Of a DNA stretch of 6,507 nt, positions 1 to 5,700 are shown one piece after another. Position 1 is the first letter of the stretch. Every line of letters starts with the position of its first letter. Origin of the DNA: an uncultured Lachnospiraceae bacterium (GTDB taxonomy: Bacteria; Bacillota_A; Clostridia; Lachnospirales; Lachnospiraceae); NCBI GenBank assembly GCA_946621895.1, contig CAMOOZ010000089.1, positions 1 to 6,507 on the forward strand, read 5' to 3'. The notes under the pieces are model-generated. The model worked only from the letters and a program-made list of their open reading frames with translations. It did not search any database and had not been told where the DNA came from. Both the position numbers and the translations under genes were made by a program.

Positions 1-129
1 CACCTTCGGGATCCCCAGCGCGTTAAACCGCGCGGCAAAGGCAGCCGGATCCGGAAGCAGATCAGCCAGGGCAGCCGTAAGCATGTCTCCCGCGGCGCCC
101 ATATTGCATTGCAGATAGAGTGTTTTCAT
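1..129 (-). CDS. larC: LarC, nickel-pincer cofactor biosynthesis protein (N-terminal part)
   Basis: This is the first 43 codons of a gene that runs off the left edge. The protein begins [16 protein letters not shown], which matches the conserved N-terminus of the LarC (DUF111) family, with the GAAGDM signature at residues 11-16. LarC is a cytoplasmic CTP-dependent nickel insertase. It performs the last step in making the nickel-pincer nucleotide (NPN) cofactor of lactate racemase and related LarA enzymes, after LarB and LarE. The ATG at 129 is preceded on the minus strand by a clear GGAGGGAAGG ribosome binding site. The gene lies 59 bases downstream of an ECF transporter S component on the same strand, so co-transcription is plausible. 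Full-length LarC proteins are about 400 residues, or are split into two frames in some species; the window cannot show which applies. The family call is firm despite the short visible length. Confidence 0.88.
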   Translation of the reverse strand, partial: MKTLYLQCNMGAAGDMLTAALADLLPDPAAFAARFNALGIPKV

Positions 130-188
130 CCTTCCCTCCATGCCGCGAAACGGCAGCCTAAGTTATATCAGCGAATGCCGATATCCCT

Positions 189-755
189 TTATCCGTTAGC
201 TTTCCCGGCTTCCAGCGTGCGCAGCAGTCCCGTGCGTTTCAGCGCCGCCATCACAGCCGGGATCAGGATCAGGTGCAGGATGATCCCTGGAACGGCATTG
301 ATAACCCCGCCTGCCAAAAAGAGGCTCACCGTGAACGAATTTCCCGCAATCCCATAGAGCACAATGCTGACAAGCCCCCAGACGATCCGTCCGCAGAGCA
401 TCGAAATGATCAGTGTCACATAAATTGCGATCAGATTTTTCTTTTTGAATCGGGAATACAGAATGCCGCTGATCAAACCATAGATGCACAGCTCAAAGCT
501 CATGCCCACCGCCTGGGGAAAGAGCGCAGGCATCCCGAACAGCACTGAGCGCAGCAGCGGCGTGATCACGCCGACGATCGCGCCATAGGGCGCTCCGCAG
601 ATAAAGCCGCAGAGCAGTATGGGGATATGCATGGGAGAAAGCGCCTTGCCGATCTCCGGGATCTGCCCGGTGATAAAAGGAAGCACAAGCCCCACTGCCA
701 TGAAAAAGGCGGAAAGGATCAGACGCTTCAGATCCATTTGATGATTATTCTGCAT
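189..755 (-). CDS. ECF transporter S component (substrate-binding membrane subunit)
   Basis: A 188-residue hydrophobic protein with about six predicted membrane segments (roughly 12-30, 42-62, 60-78, 83-103, 107-133 and 145-172). It resembles the ECF S-component family (PF12822). S components bind a vitamin or similar solute in the membrane and dock onto the shared EcfA/EcfA'/EcfT energising module, which is not in this window. Helix 1 contains A16-x-x-x-A20, the AxxxA signature used to contact EcfT. The SPMHIP stretch at 40-45 and LLRSVLFGMP at 67-76 recall a common clostridial S-component subgroup whose substrate I cannot name with confidence. The ATG at 755 was chosen because AAAGGA lies nine bases upstream; a TTG at 764 would abut that site and leave no spacing. 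Neighbours are a GNAT-like gene upstream and larC downstream. Because NPN synthesis starts from nicotinic acid adenine dinucleotide, niacin-type uptake is an attractive guess but only an inference. Confidence 0.87.
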   Translation of the reverse strand: MQNNHQMDLKRLILSAFFMAVGLVLPFITGQIPEIGKALSPMHIPILLCGFICGAPYGAIVGVITPLLRSVLFGMPALFPQAVGMSFELCIYGLISGILYSRFKKKNLIAIYVTLIISMLCGRIVWGLVSIVLYGIAGNSFTVSLFLAGGVINAVPGIILHLILIPAVMAALKRTGLLRTLEAGKANG

Positions 756-764
756 GAGAAACAA

Positions 765-816
765 TCCTTTCGGCGCGGAGCCTTTGACCGGACAGCCTGA
801 GCGAAAGCCCGAAGGA
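765..816 (-). promoter_or_regulatory. possible hairpin sequestering the ribosome binding site of the ECF S-component gene
   Basis: On the transcript, TCCTTCGG (816-809) follows directly after the TGA stop of the upstream GNAT-like gene. It is complementary, with one bulged base, to CCGAAAGGA (773-765), which contains the AAAGGA ribosome binding site of the S-component gene. The loop is about 35 bases. A ribosome terminating at the upstream stop would cover the first arm and free the second, which would couple translation of the two genes. The pairing is visible; the coupling role is inferred, and the long loop makes the stem only moderately convincing. Confidence 0.3.
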
Positions 817-1659
817 TCAGCCCGGCCTTACGGCATAGATCATCGTGGTGTGCTCCTCCAGCTTGCCCTCTCCTCCCAGAAAATCCTTAACCAGCTGTAC
901 CGTGGTATCATTCTGGGCGCTGAAGCGCAGCGTGAAATCATTGCCGGCAGCCGTGTTTTTCACGCTTTGGCGCAGGTTTTTCAGGATCTTACAGTCTAAC
1001 GCCCTGAAGTGCTGGAGCATGATCGCAGGATTGGGAAGCCTGGAAAACATAAACAGGATATCCGCCCCGCCAAGGGTCCACCGGCACAGCATCGTGCTGT
1101 AAAGCTCCCCGTCCTTGATCACCACGCTGCTTAAGTCATCATCATAGCAGCTGTTCCAGGTAAGGCCGTACTGCTGAAATGCCTCTCTTGCCACACGCTT
1201 TCCCACCACATCCAGACTGTCCATCATCTGGATCTGCTTCGCCGGCTGTCCGTTTAAATATTTCTGATATTTCTCGCTCTGCTGAAGGACATTGAAGGAA
1301 AAGGCATACTGTGTTTCCCCCGGAAAGAGGTCGAAATCCATCCGCGAGAAAAATGCGGACACGGAGTTCTCCTCAGGATAAGTGGCCCGGACATCCCGCA
1401 GGCCCGCCGAGATCCCCGTGTTCAGCATTCCCTCCAGCAAAAATCTGCCATAGCCTTTTCCTCTGTATTTTTTATAAATGTCAAAATAGCGGATATCCAT
1501 CAGCGGGATCTCTGTTTTTGCCACGGCGATCCCCGCCACCTTTCTGTTGTCGTCCAGAACCGCATAACGAATGGCAATATCCGTCAATCCGATTCCGGAG
1601 CCCTGCAGAAGCGGGGCAAAATATCCGGTATTTTCTTTCGTGATCATCGTAATCCGCAT
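817..1659 (-). CDS. two-part GNAT-like acetyltransferase protein (copy B)
   Basis: A 280-residue cytoplasmic protein. Residues 1-125 look like a GNAT acyl-CoA transferase fold: strands around 30-50, then YKKYRGKGYGRFLLEG, where R66-x-x-G69-x-G71 is the acetyl-CoA pyrophosphate-binding motif, followed by a helix and a strand (RATYPEENS, 91-99). Residues 145-280 form a second alpha/beta half without a clear acetyl-CoA motif, as in tandem GNAT proteins where one half is degenerate. Substrate is unknown. The ATG at 1659 has GAGGAG five bases upstream, a strong site. The order of parts and several positions in the second half match the GNAT-like protein encoded at 4751-5674, so I regard the two as distant paralogues in one neighbourhood. 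The coiled-coil gene lies 46 bases upstream and the ECF S component follows 61 bases downstream. GNAT fold is fairly sure; catalytic activity and target are not established. Confidence 0.75.
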   Translation of the reverse strand: MRITMITKENTGYFAPLLQGSGIGLTDIAIRYAVLDDNRKVAGIAVAKTEIPLMDIRYFDIYKKYRGKGYGRFLLEGMLNTGISAGLRDVRATYPEENSVSAFFSRMDFDLFPGETQYAFSFNVLQQSEKYQKYLNGQPAKQIQMMDSLDVVGKRVAREAFQQYGLTWNSCYDDDLSSVVIKDGELYSTMLCRWTLGGADILFMFSRLPNPAIMLQHFRALDCKILKNLRQSVKNTAAGNDFTLRFSAQNDTTVQLVKDFLGGEGKLEEHTTMIYAVRPG

Positions 1660-1705
1660 TGCTGCTCCTCAAGCTGCTCCTTTGCCGTGATCCGATCCCG
1701 CCGTT

Positions 1706-2293
1706 TTACCTGGCTTCAAAGCCCTTCAGATCCAGAAGGGTCCGGTAATAATCGATCAGCTCGGCATTCTGATCATGCACATCGCCGCTCCCCAGTTCAT
1801 CAAGCTTCCGGGTGATCTCTTCCTCGGAAAGCTTATCCATCTGGTCTGCAGGCAAAAGGGCATAATACTTATTCCGGATCAGCTGATAACGAAGCTGCAG
1901 ATAGGGATTCTGCTGATCCAGCTCTTCCCGTCTGTCCACAAGCTCCTGATCCTTCAGCTTCATCAGCTGTCCCATGCTGAGGTCACTTTTCTCTGCCTCT
2001 TTTTTCAGCGGCTCCTTCAGCTGCTCCTGCATTTTATACTTTTTTTTACTTTCCTGCAAAGCCTGATCCTGCTTCAGCTGGTAAGAGGCCATCTCCAGCT
2101 CTTCGGCCTCACGGGCTTCCTGCAGAATATCCTCGTCCGGCGCGGGCAGATTTTTTACTACCGGCAAATGAATCTTCTGCTCCATCAGAGGCGCCGTGGA
2201 AGCAGTCTTCAGGGCTCTGGCCTCTTTCATGCCCTGCTCCGTCTTAAATACGGAATCCTCCTGTTTTTGGCGTTGAATCTGTAATTCTCCCAT
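1706..2293 (-). CDS. charged coiled-coil protein of unknown function
   Basis: A 195-residue soluble protein that I do not recognise. It has no signal peptide or membrane segment. Residues 1-30 are Q/K/E-rich (MGELQIQRQKQE). Residues 30-55 are a proline-containing linker. Residues 55-130 are a long, highly charged, heptad-like helix rich in E, K, Q and L, typical of a coiled coil. The C-terminal part (130-195) is a more globular helical segment with aromatic residues (YLQLRYQLIRNKYYALLP at 131-148, then YYRTLLDLKGF at 182-192). The ATG at 2293 is preceded by GGAAAGG about nine bases upstream. The opening M-G-E-L-x-I-x-R-Q resembles the start of the Q-rich protein at 3910-4506, so the two may be related in design. 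It sits between a hairpin-rich non-coding stretch upstream and a GNAT-like gene downstream. A structural, scaffold or chaperone role is possible, but nothing in the sequence decides it. Confidence 0.72.
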   Translation of the reverse strand: MGELQIQRQKQEDSVFKTEQGMKEARALKTASTAPLMEQKIHLPVVKNLPAPDEDILQEAREAEELEMASYQLKQDQALQESKKKYKMQEQLKEPLKKEAEKSDLSMGQLMKLKDQELVDRREELDQQNPYLQLRYQLIRNKYYALLPADQMDKLSEEEITRKLDELGSGDVHDQNAELIDYYRTLLDLKGFEAR

Positions 2294-2375
2294 TCCGCAA
2301 TCATCCTTTCCTCATTGCTGCTATTCGCAGTCCCGCTGCGCGCGGCAACATGATTTTATAGTAAGCGAACAAAGC

Positions 2376-2408
2376 AATTGCGGTTTGAGCTTGCTCAAAC
2401 CCGCAATT
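2376..2408. repeat. intergenic hairpin, 15-bp stem with one bulge
   Basis: AATTGCGGTTTGAGC is followed by a two-base spacer and the near-perfect complement GCTCAAACCCGCAATT, with one extra C. There is no T-tract on either side, so it does not look like a Rho-independent terminator. It is one of several hairpins in the 328-base non-coding stretch 2294-2621. Confidence 0.7.
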
Positions 2409-2424
2409 ATTCTGCGAGCGACGA

Positions 2425-2458
2425 TATCCAAAACGAATTTATTAATTCGTTTTGGATA
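2425..2458. repeat. perfect 15-bp inverted repeat with four-base loop
   Basis: TATCCAAAACGAATT (2425-2439) and AATTCGTTTTGGATA (2444-2458) are exact reverse complements around the loop TATT. It is AT-rich within otherwise GC-rich DNA. The AAACGAATT core recurs in the hairpin at 4635-4671. No poly-T run follows it on either strand, so its role as a terminator is doubtful. It could be an mRNA-stabilising structure or a palindromic mobile repeat. Confidence 0.8.
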
Positions 2459-2472
2459 ATATGCAAACAGAT

Positions 2473-2577
2473 TTATTGTAAACGCATTTGGAAAATGCAT
2501 TTACGATAATCCCTCTGGGGAGTGATCGCAAACCATGCTTTGCATAGCTTTGGCTCGGCACGGAAATATGTTGCTTC
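2473..2577. repeat. mosaic intergenic element, copy 1
   Basis: The unit begins with a hairpin at 2473-2509 (TTATTGTAAACGCATTT, loop GGA, AAATGCATTTACGATAA; 17-bp arms with one mismatch and one wobble). TGATCGCA follows at 2523-2530, and ACGGAAATATGTTGCTTC at 2560-2577. The same three blocks in the same order and orientation occur at 4541-4615. This copy is longer because extra sequence, including the mini-palindrome ATGCTTTGCAT at 2535-2545, lies between the second and third blocks. An additional TTATAGTAA half-copy lies at 2356-2364. The rest of the 2294-2621 stretch shows no open frame with a ribosome binding site. Confidence 0.68.
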
Positions 2578-2588
2578 CCCGTATGCCG
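2556..2588. repeat. hairpin around the ACGGAAATATGTTGCTTC block
   Basis: CGGCACGG (2556-2563) pairs with CCGTATGCCG (2579-2588) with a two-base TA bulge, enclosing AAATATGTTGCTTCC. In the second copy of the element the same block is enclosed by a different stem (CGGCCGCGG/CCGCGGCCG). The loop sequence is therefore shared while the closing stems have changed. Confidence 0.5.
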
Positions 2589-2621
2589 CAAATTCCCCGA
2601 ACGCTGCGGCTTCCTTCCCGA

Positions 2622-3803
2622 TCACGCCTCCCGGCAGTATTCTGCAGCATTCTGAAGCGCCGAAAAACCTGCCGCGGCAGCGGCGCGGACCCTCAGCTGC
2701 TCCTTCATCCGGCCTTTCAGCCCCGGATCAAAGGGCTCCGGCTGTTCTTTGTTTTTCAGCGCAAATATTTTATCCGTCAGCTCATCCATCCGGAAAACCG
2801 TATCGAAGATCTCCAGCTCCTGCCTGCCGGGCTTTGCCGCCTTCGTGGATTTTCGACCTGCCCTCTTCTTCGGTTTTTCCGCCGGATCATCCGCCTGCGC
2901 ATTTCCGGGCAGCCCTGCGCTTAAGGCAAACCAGGACGGCGCCGCACCGCACGATGCGATGCATATTGCTTTCCGATAGGCCAGCGCAAGCTTCTGCACC
3001 AGGCCTCCCTCTGGAGCCGCTTCGTTCTTCCCGTTTTCGCCAAACAGCGCTTCGTGAAAGCGCTCCGTGTCCGGCACATAGGCAGCCAGCGCATCCTGTA
3101 ATGCGGCCTCCCCGGGGAATTCCTCAGCCTGTGTCTCTGCAAGATAAAAGACCAGCAGGCGGATGGCTTTCCTCTCCGCCAGCAATCTGCGGATCAGCTC
3201 CCCCTGCGCATTGCGGACATGGTCCTTTTCCCCCTCAGGGTAATGGCGGATCAGCCAGCGTTCAAGCCTTGTCAGCCGCTGAAGCTGCAGGGAGGACAGC
3301 GTTAGATGAGAAAAGGCCGTCTCCCTGCCGCGCCCAAGCACCTCCGCCACATGGCTGCCGATGGCCTGAAACAGAGAGTCCGGCAGCTTCTCCTCCCGCC
3401 TGGTCCGCGTTGCTGCCCAGACCCTGAGCATCGCCTGTCTCCGGCAGTCATCGTATTCCCCGATGAGCTCCTTTAACGCCTCCGGCCACTGCTCCTTTTC
3501 CCGGGAAGCCCGATAGCTTTGGATCGTTTTCTCGCAGCCCTTAAAGAGATCCAGCCGCCGTCTTAAAAGCTCCTCCGGGGAATAACTGAGGGCTTCTTCG
3601 GCAATCTCCTTTTCCCACGCCGGGCGCAGCTTTGCGAGCTCCATCAGCTCCGCTTCCATTTCCTCCGGCTTTGCGGCAGCGTCTTTTCCGGCAGCTTCAC
3701 AAAGCTTTTTTTCAATATCCGGAAAGGAAAGTTCCTGAAACAGCATCCTCATGCTCTTCCCAAGCGCCTTCGCCGCATCCTTTTGGGAAGTGCTCTTCTC
3801 CAT
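2622..3803 (-). CDS. 393-residue helical protein of unknown function
   Basis: A soluble, almost entirely alpha-helical, charged protein that I do not recognise. Residues 1-130 are helices with a K/E/L pattern, including SPEELLRRRLDLFKGC (75-90). Residues 135-285 are a more hydrophobic helical body (HLTLSSLQLQRL at 166-177; RRLLAERKAIRLLVFYLA at 205-222). Residues 300-328 form a low-complexity basic linker with P-K-K-R-A-G-R-K, and 329-393 are a final helical segment ending in an alanine-rich run. I chose the ATG at 3803 because GGAGGAAAA directly precedes it. The frame stays open upstream to 4034, but that 77-residue extension overlaps the upstream gene, lacks a binding site and has an arginine/tryptophan-rich composition unlike the rest. 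The upstream neighbour ends 106 bases away. The gene is followed by the 328-base hairpin-rich stretch. It has no signal peptide, membrane helix or obvious catalytic motif. Confidence 0.75.
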   Translation of the reverse strand: MEKSTSQKDAAKALGKSMRMLFQELSFPDIEKKLCEAAGKDAAAKPEEMEAELMELAKLRPAWEKEIAEEALSYSPEELLRRRLDLFKGCEKTIQSYRASREKEQWPEALKELIGEYDDCRRQAMLRVWAATRTRREEKLPDSLFQAIGSHVAEVLGRGRETAFSHLTLSSLQLQRLTRLERWLIRHYPEGEKDHVRNAQGELIRRLLAERKAIRLLVFYLAETQAEEFPGEAALQDALAAYVPDTERFHEALFGENGKNEAAPEGGLVQKLALAYRKAICIASCGAAPSWFALSAGLPGNAQADDPAEKPKKRAGRKSTKAAKPGRQELEIFDTVFRMDELTDKIFALKNKEQPEPFDPGLKGRMKEQLRVRAAAAAGFSALQNAAEYCREA

Positions 3804-3848
3804 TTTTCCTCCGATCCGAAGCGAAGCACGGGAGCCGTATCGCAAATA

Positions 3849-3866
3849 CCGGATCTGCCGATCCGG
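3849..3866. repeat. short perfect hairpin between two genes
   Basis: CCGGATC and GATCCGG are exact complements around TGCC. It lies in the 106-base gap between the Q-rich coiled-coil gene and the 393-residue helical protein gene. There is no T-tract, so attenuation is not supported. A 7-bp stem can arise by chance in GC-rich DNA. Confidence 0.35.
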
Positions 3867-3909
3867 CCCACCGAATGACTGTCCGCTTACGATTTCCGTT
3901 CTCAGTTCC

Positions 3910-4506
3910 TCATGAAGAAAGACAGGAATCCGCCGCCATCTGCAGGCGGGTAAAGACCCGCAGCGCAGACGCCAGATTATAGTCCTCTCCCGCATTGATC
4001 TTTTCCAAAAGCGCTTTCGCCTCTGCGGAAGCATTCCGCAGCTCCGTCAGACGATCGTCGCCCTCTTCGCCCTTTTTCCTTTTTCCCTGCAGGGTCGTGG
4101 GCAGCGCGGACAAAACCTCGCCGGAAAGGGTCTCCAGCTTTTTCCGCATTACCTCCTCCCGGAGCCGGCTCTCTTCTTTTCTCTCCAGCCGTTCGGACTC
4201 TCCTGCCCCCGGCTGTGTCTGCGCGATCCTGGAAAGGGGCATGACGCTCTGACGGATGTTCAGCTCCTGGCCGCCCTCCTCCTGCTCCAGTTCGGGCGCA
4301 AGGGAAAGCCGCAGCGGCGCCACGACCTCATTTTGCCCCTCCAGCCTCGCTTCAATATCCGCCCGGGAAAGGGGCGCCTGCATGCCCGGAAGAACAGGGG
4401 CTATCCTGCTTTGCCGTCGTTCGGTGATCTCCGCCTGCTGCTCCTGCTGCAGCTGCTCCTGCTGCTGCCGCTGCCTTAAAATCTGTTTGGGTCCGATCTC
4501 GCTCAT
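3910..4506 (-). CDS. glutamine-rich coiled-coil protein of unknown function
   Basis: A 198-residue hydrophilic protein without a recognised domain. Residues 8-24 are a polyglutamine-like stretch (10 of 17 are Q), encoded by a CTG/CAG-like triplet run at 4435-4473. Residues 25-100 are a disordered-looking region with prolines. Residues 102-135 form a strongly charged helix (ERLERKEESRLREEVMRKKL). A basic-to-acidic linker follows at 141-151 (GKRKKGEEGDD), then a C-terminal helical segment (152-192). Three in-frame ATGs cluster at 4518, 4512 and 4506. I prefer 4506 because GAGG lies six bases upstream of it, whereas the other two overlap or precede that site. Upstream is the hairpin element at 4541-4671; downstream is the 393-residue helical gene. 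Its opening residues resemble those of the coiled-coil protein at 1706-2293. A scaffold or partner-binding role is possible but unproven. Confidence 0.72.
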   Translation of the reverse strand: MSEIGPKQILRQRQQQEQLQQEQQAEITERRQSRIAPVLPGMQAPLSRADIEARLEGQNEVVAPLRLSLAPELEQEEGGQELNIRQSVMPLSRIAQTQPGAGESERLERKEESRLREEVMRKKLETLSGEVLSALPTTLQGKRKKGEEGDDRLTELRNASAEAKALLEKINAGEDYNLASALRVFTRLQMAADSCLSS

Positions 4507-4540
4507 ATTCATCCTCATGCCGAAGCGCTTTGTACGAGGC

Positions 4541-4615
4541 TTATAGTAAACGCACAAAATATGTGCGTTAACTATAATCTGATCGCACGGCCGCGGTACG
4601 GAAATATGTTGCTTC
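4541..4615. repeat. mosaic intergenic element, copy 2
   Basis: A hairpin at 4541-4577 opens the unit: TTATAGTAAACGCACA, loop AAATA, TGTGCGTTAACTATAA, giving 16-bp arms with one mismatch. TGATCGCA follows at 4580-4587 and ACGGAAATATGTTGCTTC at 4598-4615. The order and orientation match the copy at 2473-2577. It lies just upstream of the Q-rich coiled-coil gene, and its left arm ends 35 bases before that start codon. Confidence 0.7.
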
Positions 4616-4629
4616 GCAACCCGCGGCCG
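4588..4629. repeat. GC-rich hairpin with nested stem-loop
   Basis: CGGCCGCGG (4588-4596) and CCGCGGCCG (4621-4629) are exact complements. They enclose a second hairpin, GTTGC-TTC-GCAAC (4608-4620). The enclosed sequence contains the repeated ACGGAAATATGTTGCTTC block. The related core TTGCTTCGCAA also appears in a hairpin at 6200-6216. No T-tract follows. Confidence 0.65.
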
Positions 4630-4634
4630 GCGGG

Positions 4635-4671
4635 GGAAACGAATTAAAGTGCAAGCACTTAATTCGTTTCC
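4635..4671. repeat. 17-bp inverted repeat with one bulge, AAACGAATT core
   Basis: GGAAACGAATTAAAGTGC (4635-4652) and GCACTTAATTCGTTTCC (4655-4671) pair along 17 bases with one bulged A and a two-base AA loop. The AAACGAATT/AATTCGTTT core is shared with the perfect hairpin at 2425-2458, while the tips and closing pairs differ. It lacks a flanking T-run. Confidence 0.72.
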
Positions 4672-4708
4672 TGTAAATGCCGAATATCCGGTTCGGCGCT
4701 GCGATCAA

Positions 4709-4736
4709 GGCTATTTGGGCTTCGGCACAAACAGCC
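4709..4736 (-). terminator. hairpin 14 bases after the copy A GNAT-like gene, possible transcript 3' end
   Basis: On the transcript, GGCTGTTTGTGC pairs with GCCCAAATAGCC around a CGAA loop. The 12-bp stem has one wobble and one mismatch. It begins 14 bases after the TGA stop of the GNAT-like gene at 4751-5674. No run of U residues follows, so it would be a weak intrinsic terminator at best; a 3'-end-protecting structure is equally likely. Confidence 0.35.
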
Positions 4737-4750
4737 GCCTCAAGTTTGCG

Positions 4751-5674
4751 TCACAGGTATCTTACCATGCCCAGCTCTGCATACTGCGCCGTCGGCGCGC
4801 CGATCACCTTTAACACCGCCTTCCGGAAACGCTCCTCCTCAAGCTCCACGCTGATCCGGCGGATGTCCGCCTCCATGACGCAGGCCTGCAGGCAGTGAGC
4901 CAGCAGGATTGGCAGAATATTATTCTCCGTGCAGTCCGCGGAAAGAAAAAGATTGTGGATCGTGGCGCTTCCCGTATCCGTCACCTTCACGCAGGCTGCC
5001 GCCTGGATCCGTCCGCCCCTGATGAAAAAGCGGGAAAGCCTCAGGCTTAGGGTATTTTCATTCAGCTTTAAGAGCCCGTGGGCCCTGCTTTCCTGAAATG
5101 CGGCAAGCCCGGGATCCCCGAAATCCTCTATGCCGGATACGGCCGGCAGCGTGTTTTTCGCTTCAAGCACCTTCCGGATAAAAGCGCTTTCCCTGATTCT
5201 ATCGATGTCGTCATAGAGGAGCAGCCGCGAATCCTGTGTAAAGGGGATAAAGCCGTTCCTCTTTCCAAAGGCAAAAGACTGCAGCAGCTCCGACGCCTCA
5301 GCGGCGAGCTGTCTGAAAAGAATATACTTTACCCCGGCCTTCTTTAAGGCAGCAAAGCTTTTCTTTAATAGCAGGCCGGCAGCCCCTCTTCCCCTGAACT
5401 CGGGAATCACGCTGACATAATGCAGAAGGGCTGTCCCCATCGCGTCCTGAGACAGGGAAAAGACCGCGGCGCCCAGCACTTCCTCCGAAACGCTTTCCTG
5501 CGCTTTTTTGCGCCCGCGCTTTTTCTTCGTCCCCTCCCCGTTCTTTTCCATTGGAGAGTACTGCCCGGTAACGGCATAGACATACGGCCTTATCCCCTCA
5601 AGCTCCGCGGCGATCCGCGGGGGGACAAGCTGTTTTATCTCCCCATCCTGAATTTTTAACCTGATAAAAGCCAT
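4751..5674 (-). CDS. two-part GNAT-like acetyltransferase protein (copy A)
   Basis: A 307-residue cytoplasmic protein. Its N-terminal half has a GNAT layout: strands near 30-40 and 66-75, the strand HYVSVIP (85-91), then EFRGRGAAGLLLKK with R94-x-x-G97-x-A99 as the acetyl-CoA-binding motif, and a following helix. A lysine-rich insert (about 43-60, containing KKKRGRKK) separates two early strands and is unusual for the family. The second half (about 180-307) repeats an alpha/beta arrangement without an acetyl-CoA motif and resembles the second half of the protein at 817-1659. The substrate is unknown. The ATG at 5674 lacks a good ribosome binding site; the preceding gene ends 26 bases upstream, and its last codons contain GAGGAGGAA, about 29 bases from the start. 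Translation may therefore depend on re-initiation or coupling. GNAT fold likely; activity uncertain. Confidence 0.74.
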   Translation of the reverse strand: MAFIRLKIQDGEIKQLVPPRIAAELEGIRPYVYAVTGQYSPMEKNGEGTKKKRGRKKAQESVSEEVLGAAVFSLSQDAMGTALLHYVSVIPEFRGRGAAGLLLKKSFAALKKAGVKYILFRQLAAEASELLQSFAFGKRNGFIPFTQDSRLLLYDDIDRIRESAFIRKVLEAKNTLPAVSGIEDFGDPGLAAFQESRAHGLLKLNENTLSLRLSRFFIRGGRIQAAACVKVTDTGSATIHNLFLSADCTENNILPILLAHCLQACVMEADIRRISVELEEERFRKAVLKVIGAPTAQYAELGMVRYL

Positions 5675-5700
5675 AGGATCACAGACAGCCTGACGGCAGC

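Noticed and set aside
130..188. Riboswitch or cobalamin/nickel-type leader ahead of larC
   Set aside because: Only 59 bases are available, with a small imperfect ATATC/GATAT inverted repeat; too short and featureless for a known riboswitch class.
1775..2284. Plus-strand open frame of 169 codons, leucine/glutamine-rich
   Set aside because: It mirrors the charged coiled-coil gene on the other strand; its leucine-rich composition is the antisense reading of E/K/Q codons, and it lacks a start signal.
2376..2458. Rho-independent terminators
   Set aside because: The stems are strong but none is followed by a U-tract on the minus-strand transcript, and one is AT-rich.
2356..2588. CRISPR array or tRNA/rRNA-like structures in the hairpin-rich stretch
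   Set aside because: Repeats differ in sequence and spacing, there are no regular spacers, and no cloverleaf or ribosomal signature is present.
2522..3427. Long plus-strand open frame (301 codons)
   Set aside because: It is antisense to the 393-residue gene, rich in Pro/Ser/Arg/Ala as expected for a shadow of a GC-rich gene, and has no ribosome binding site.
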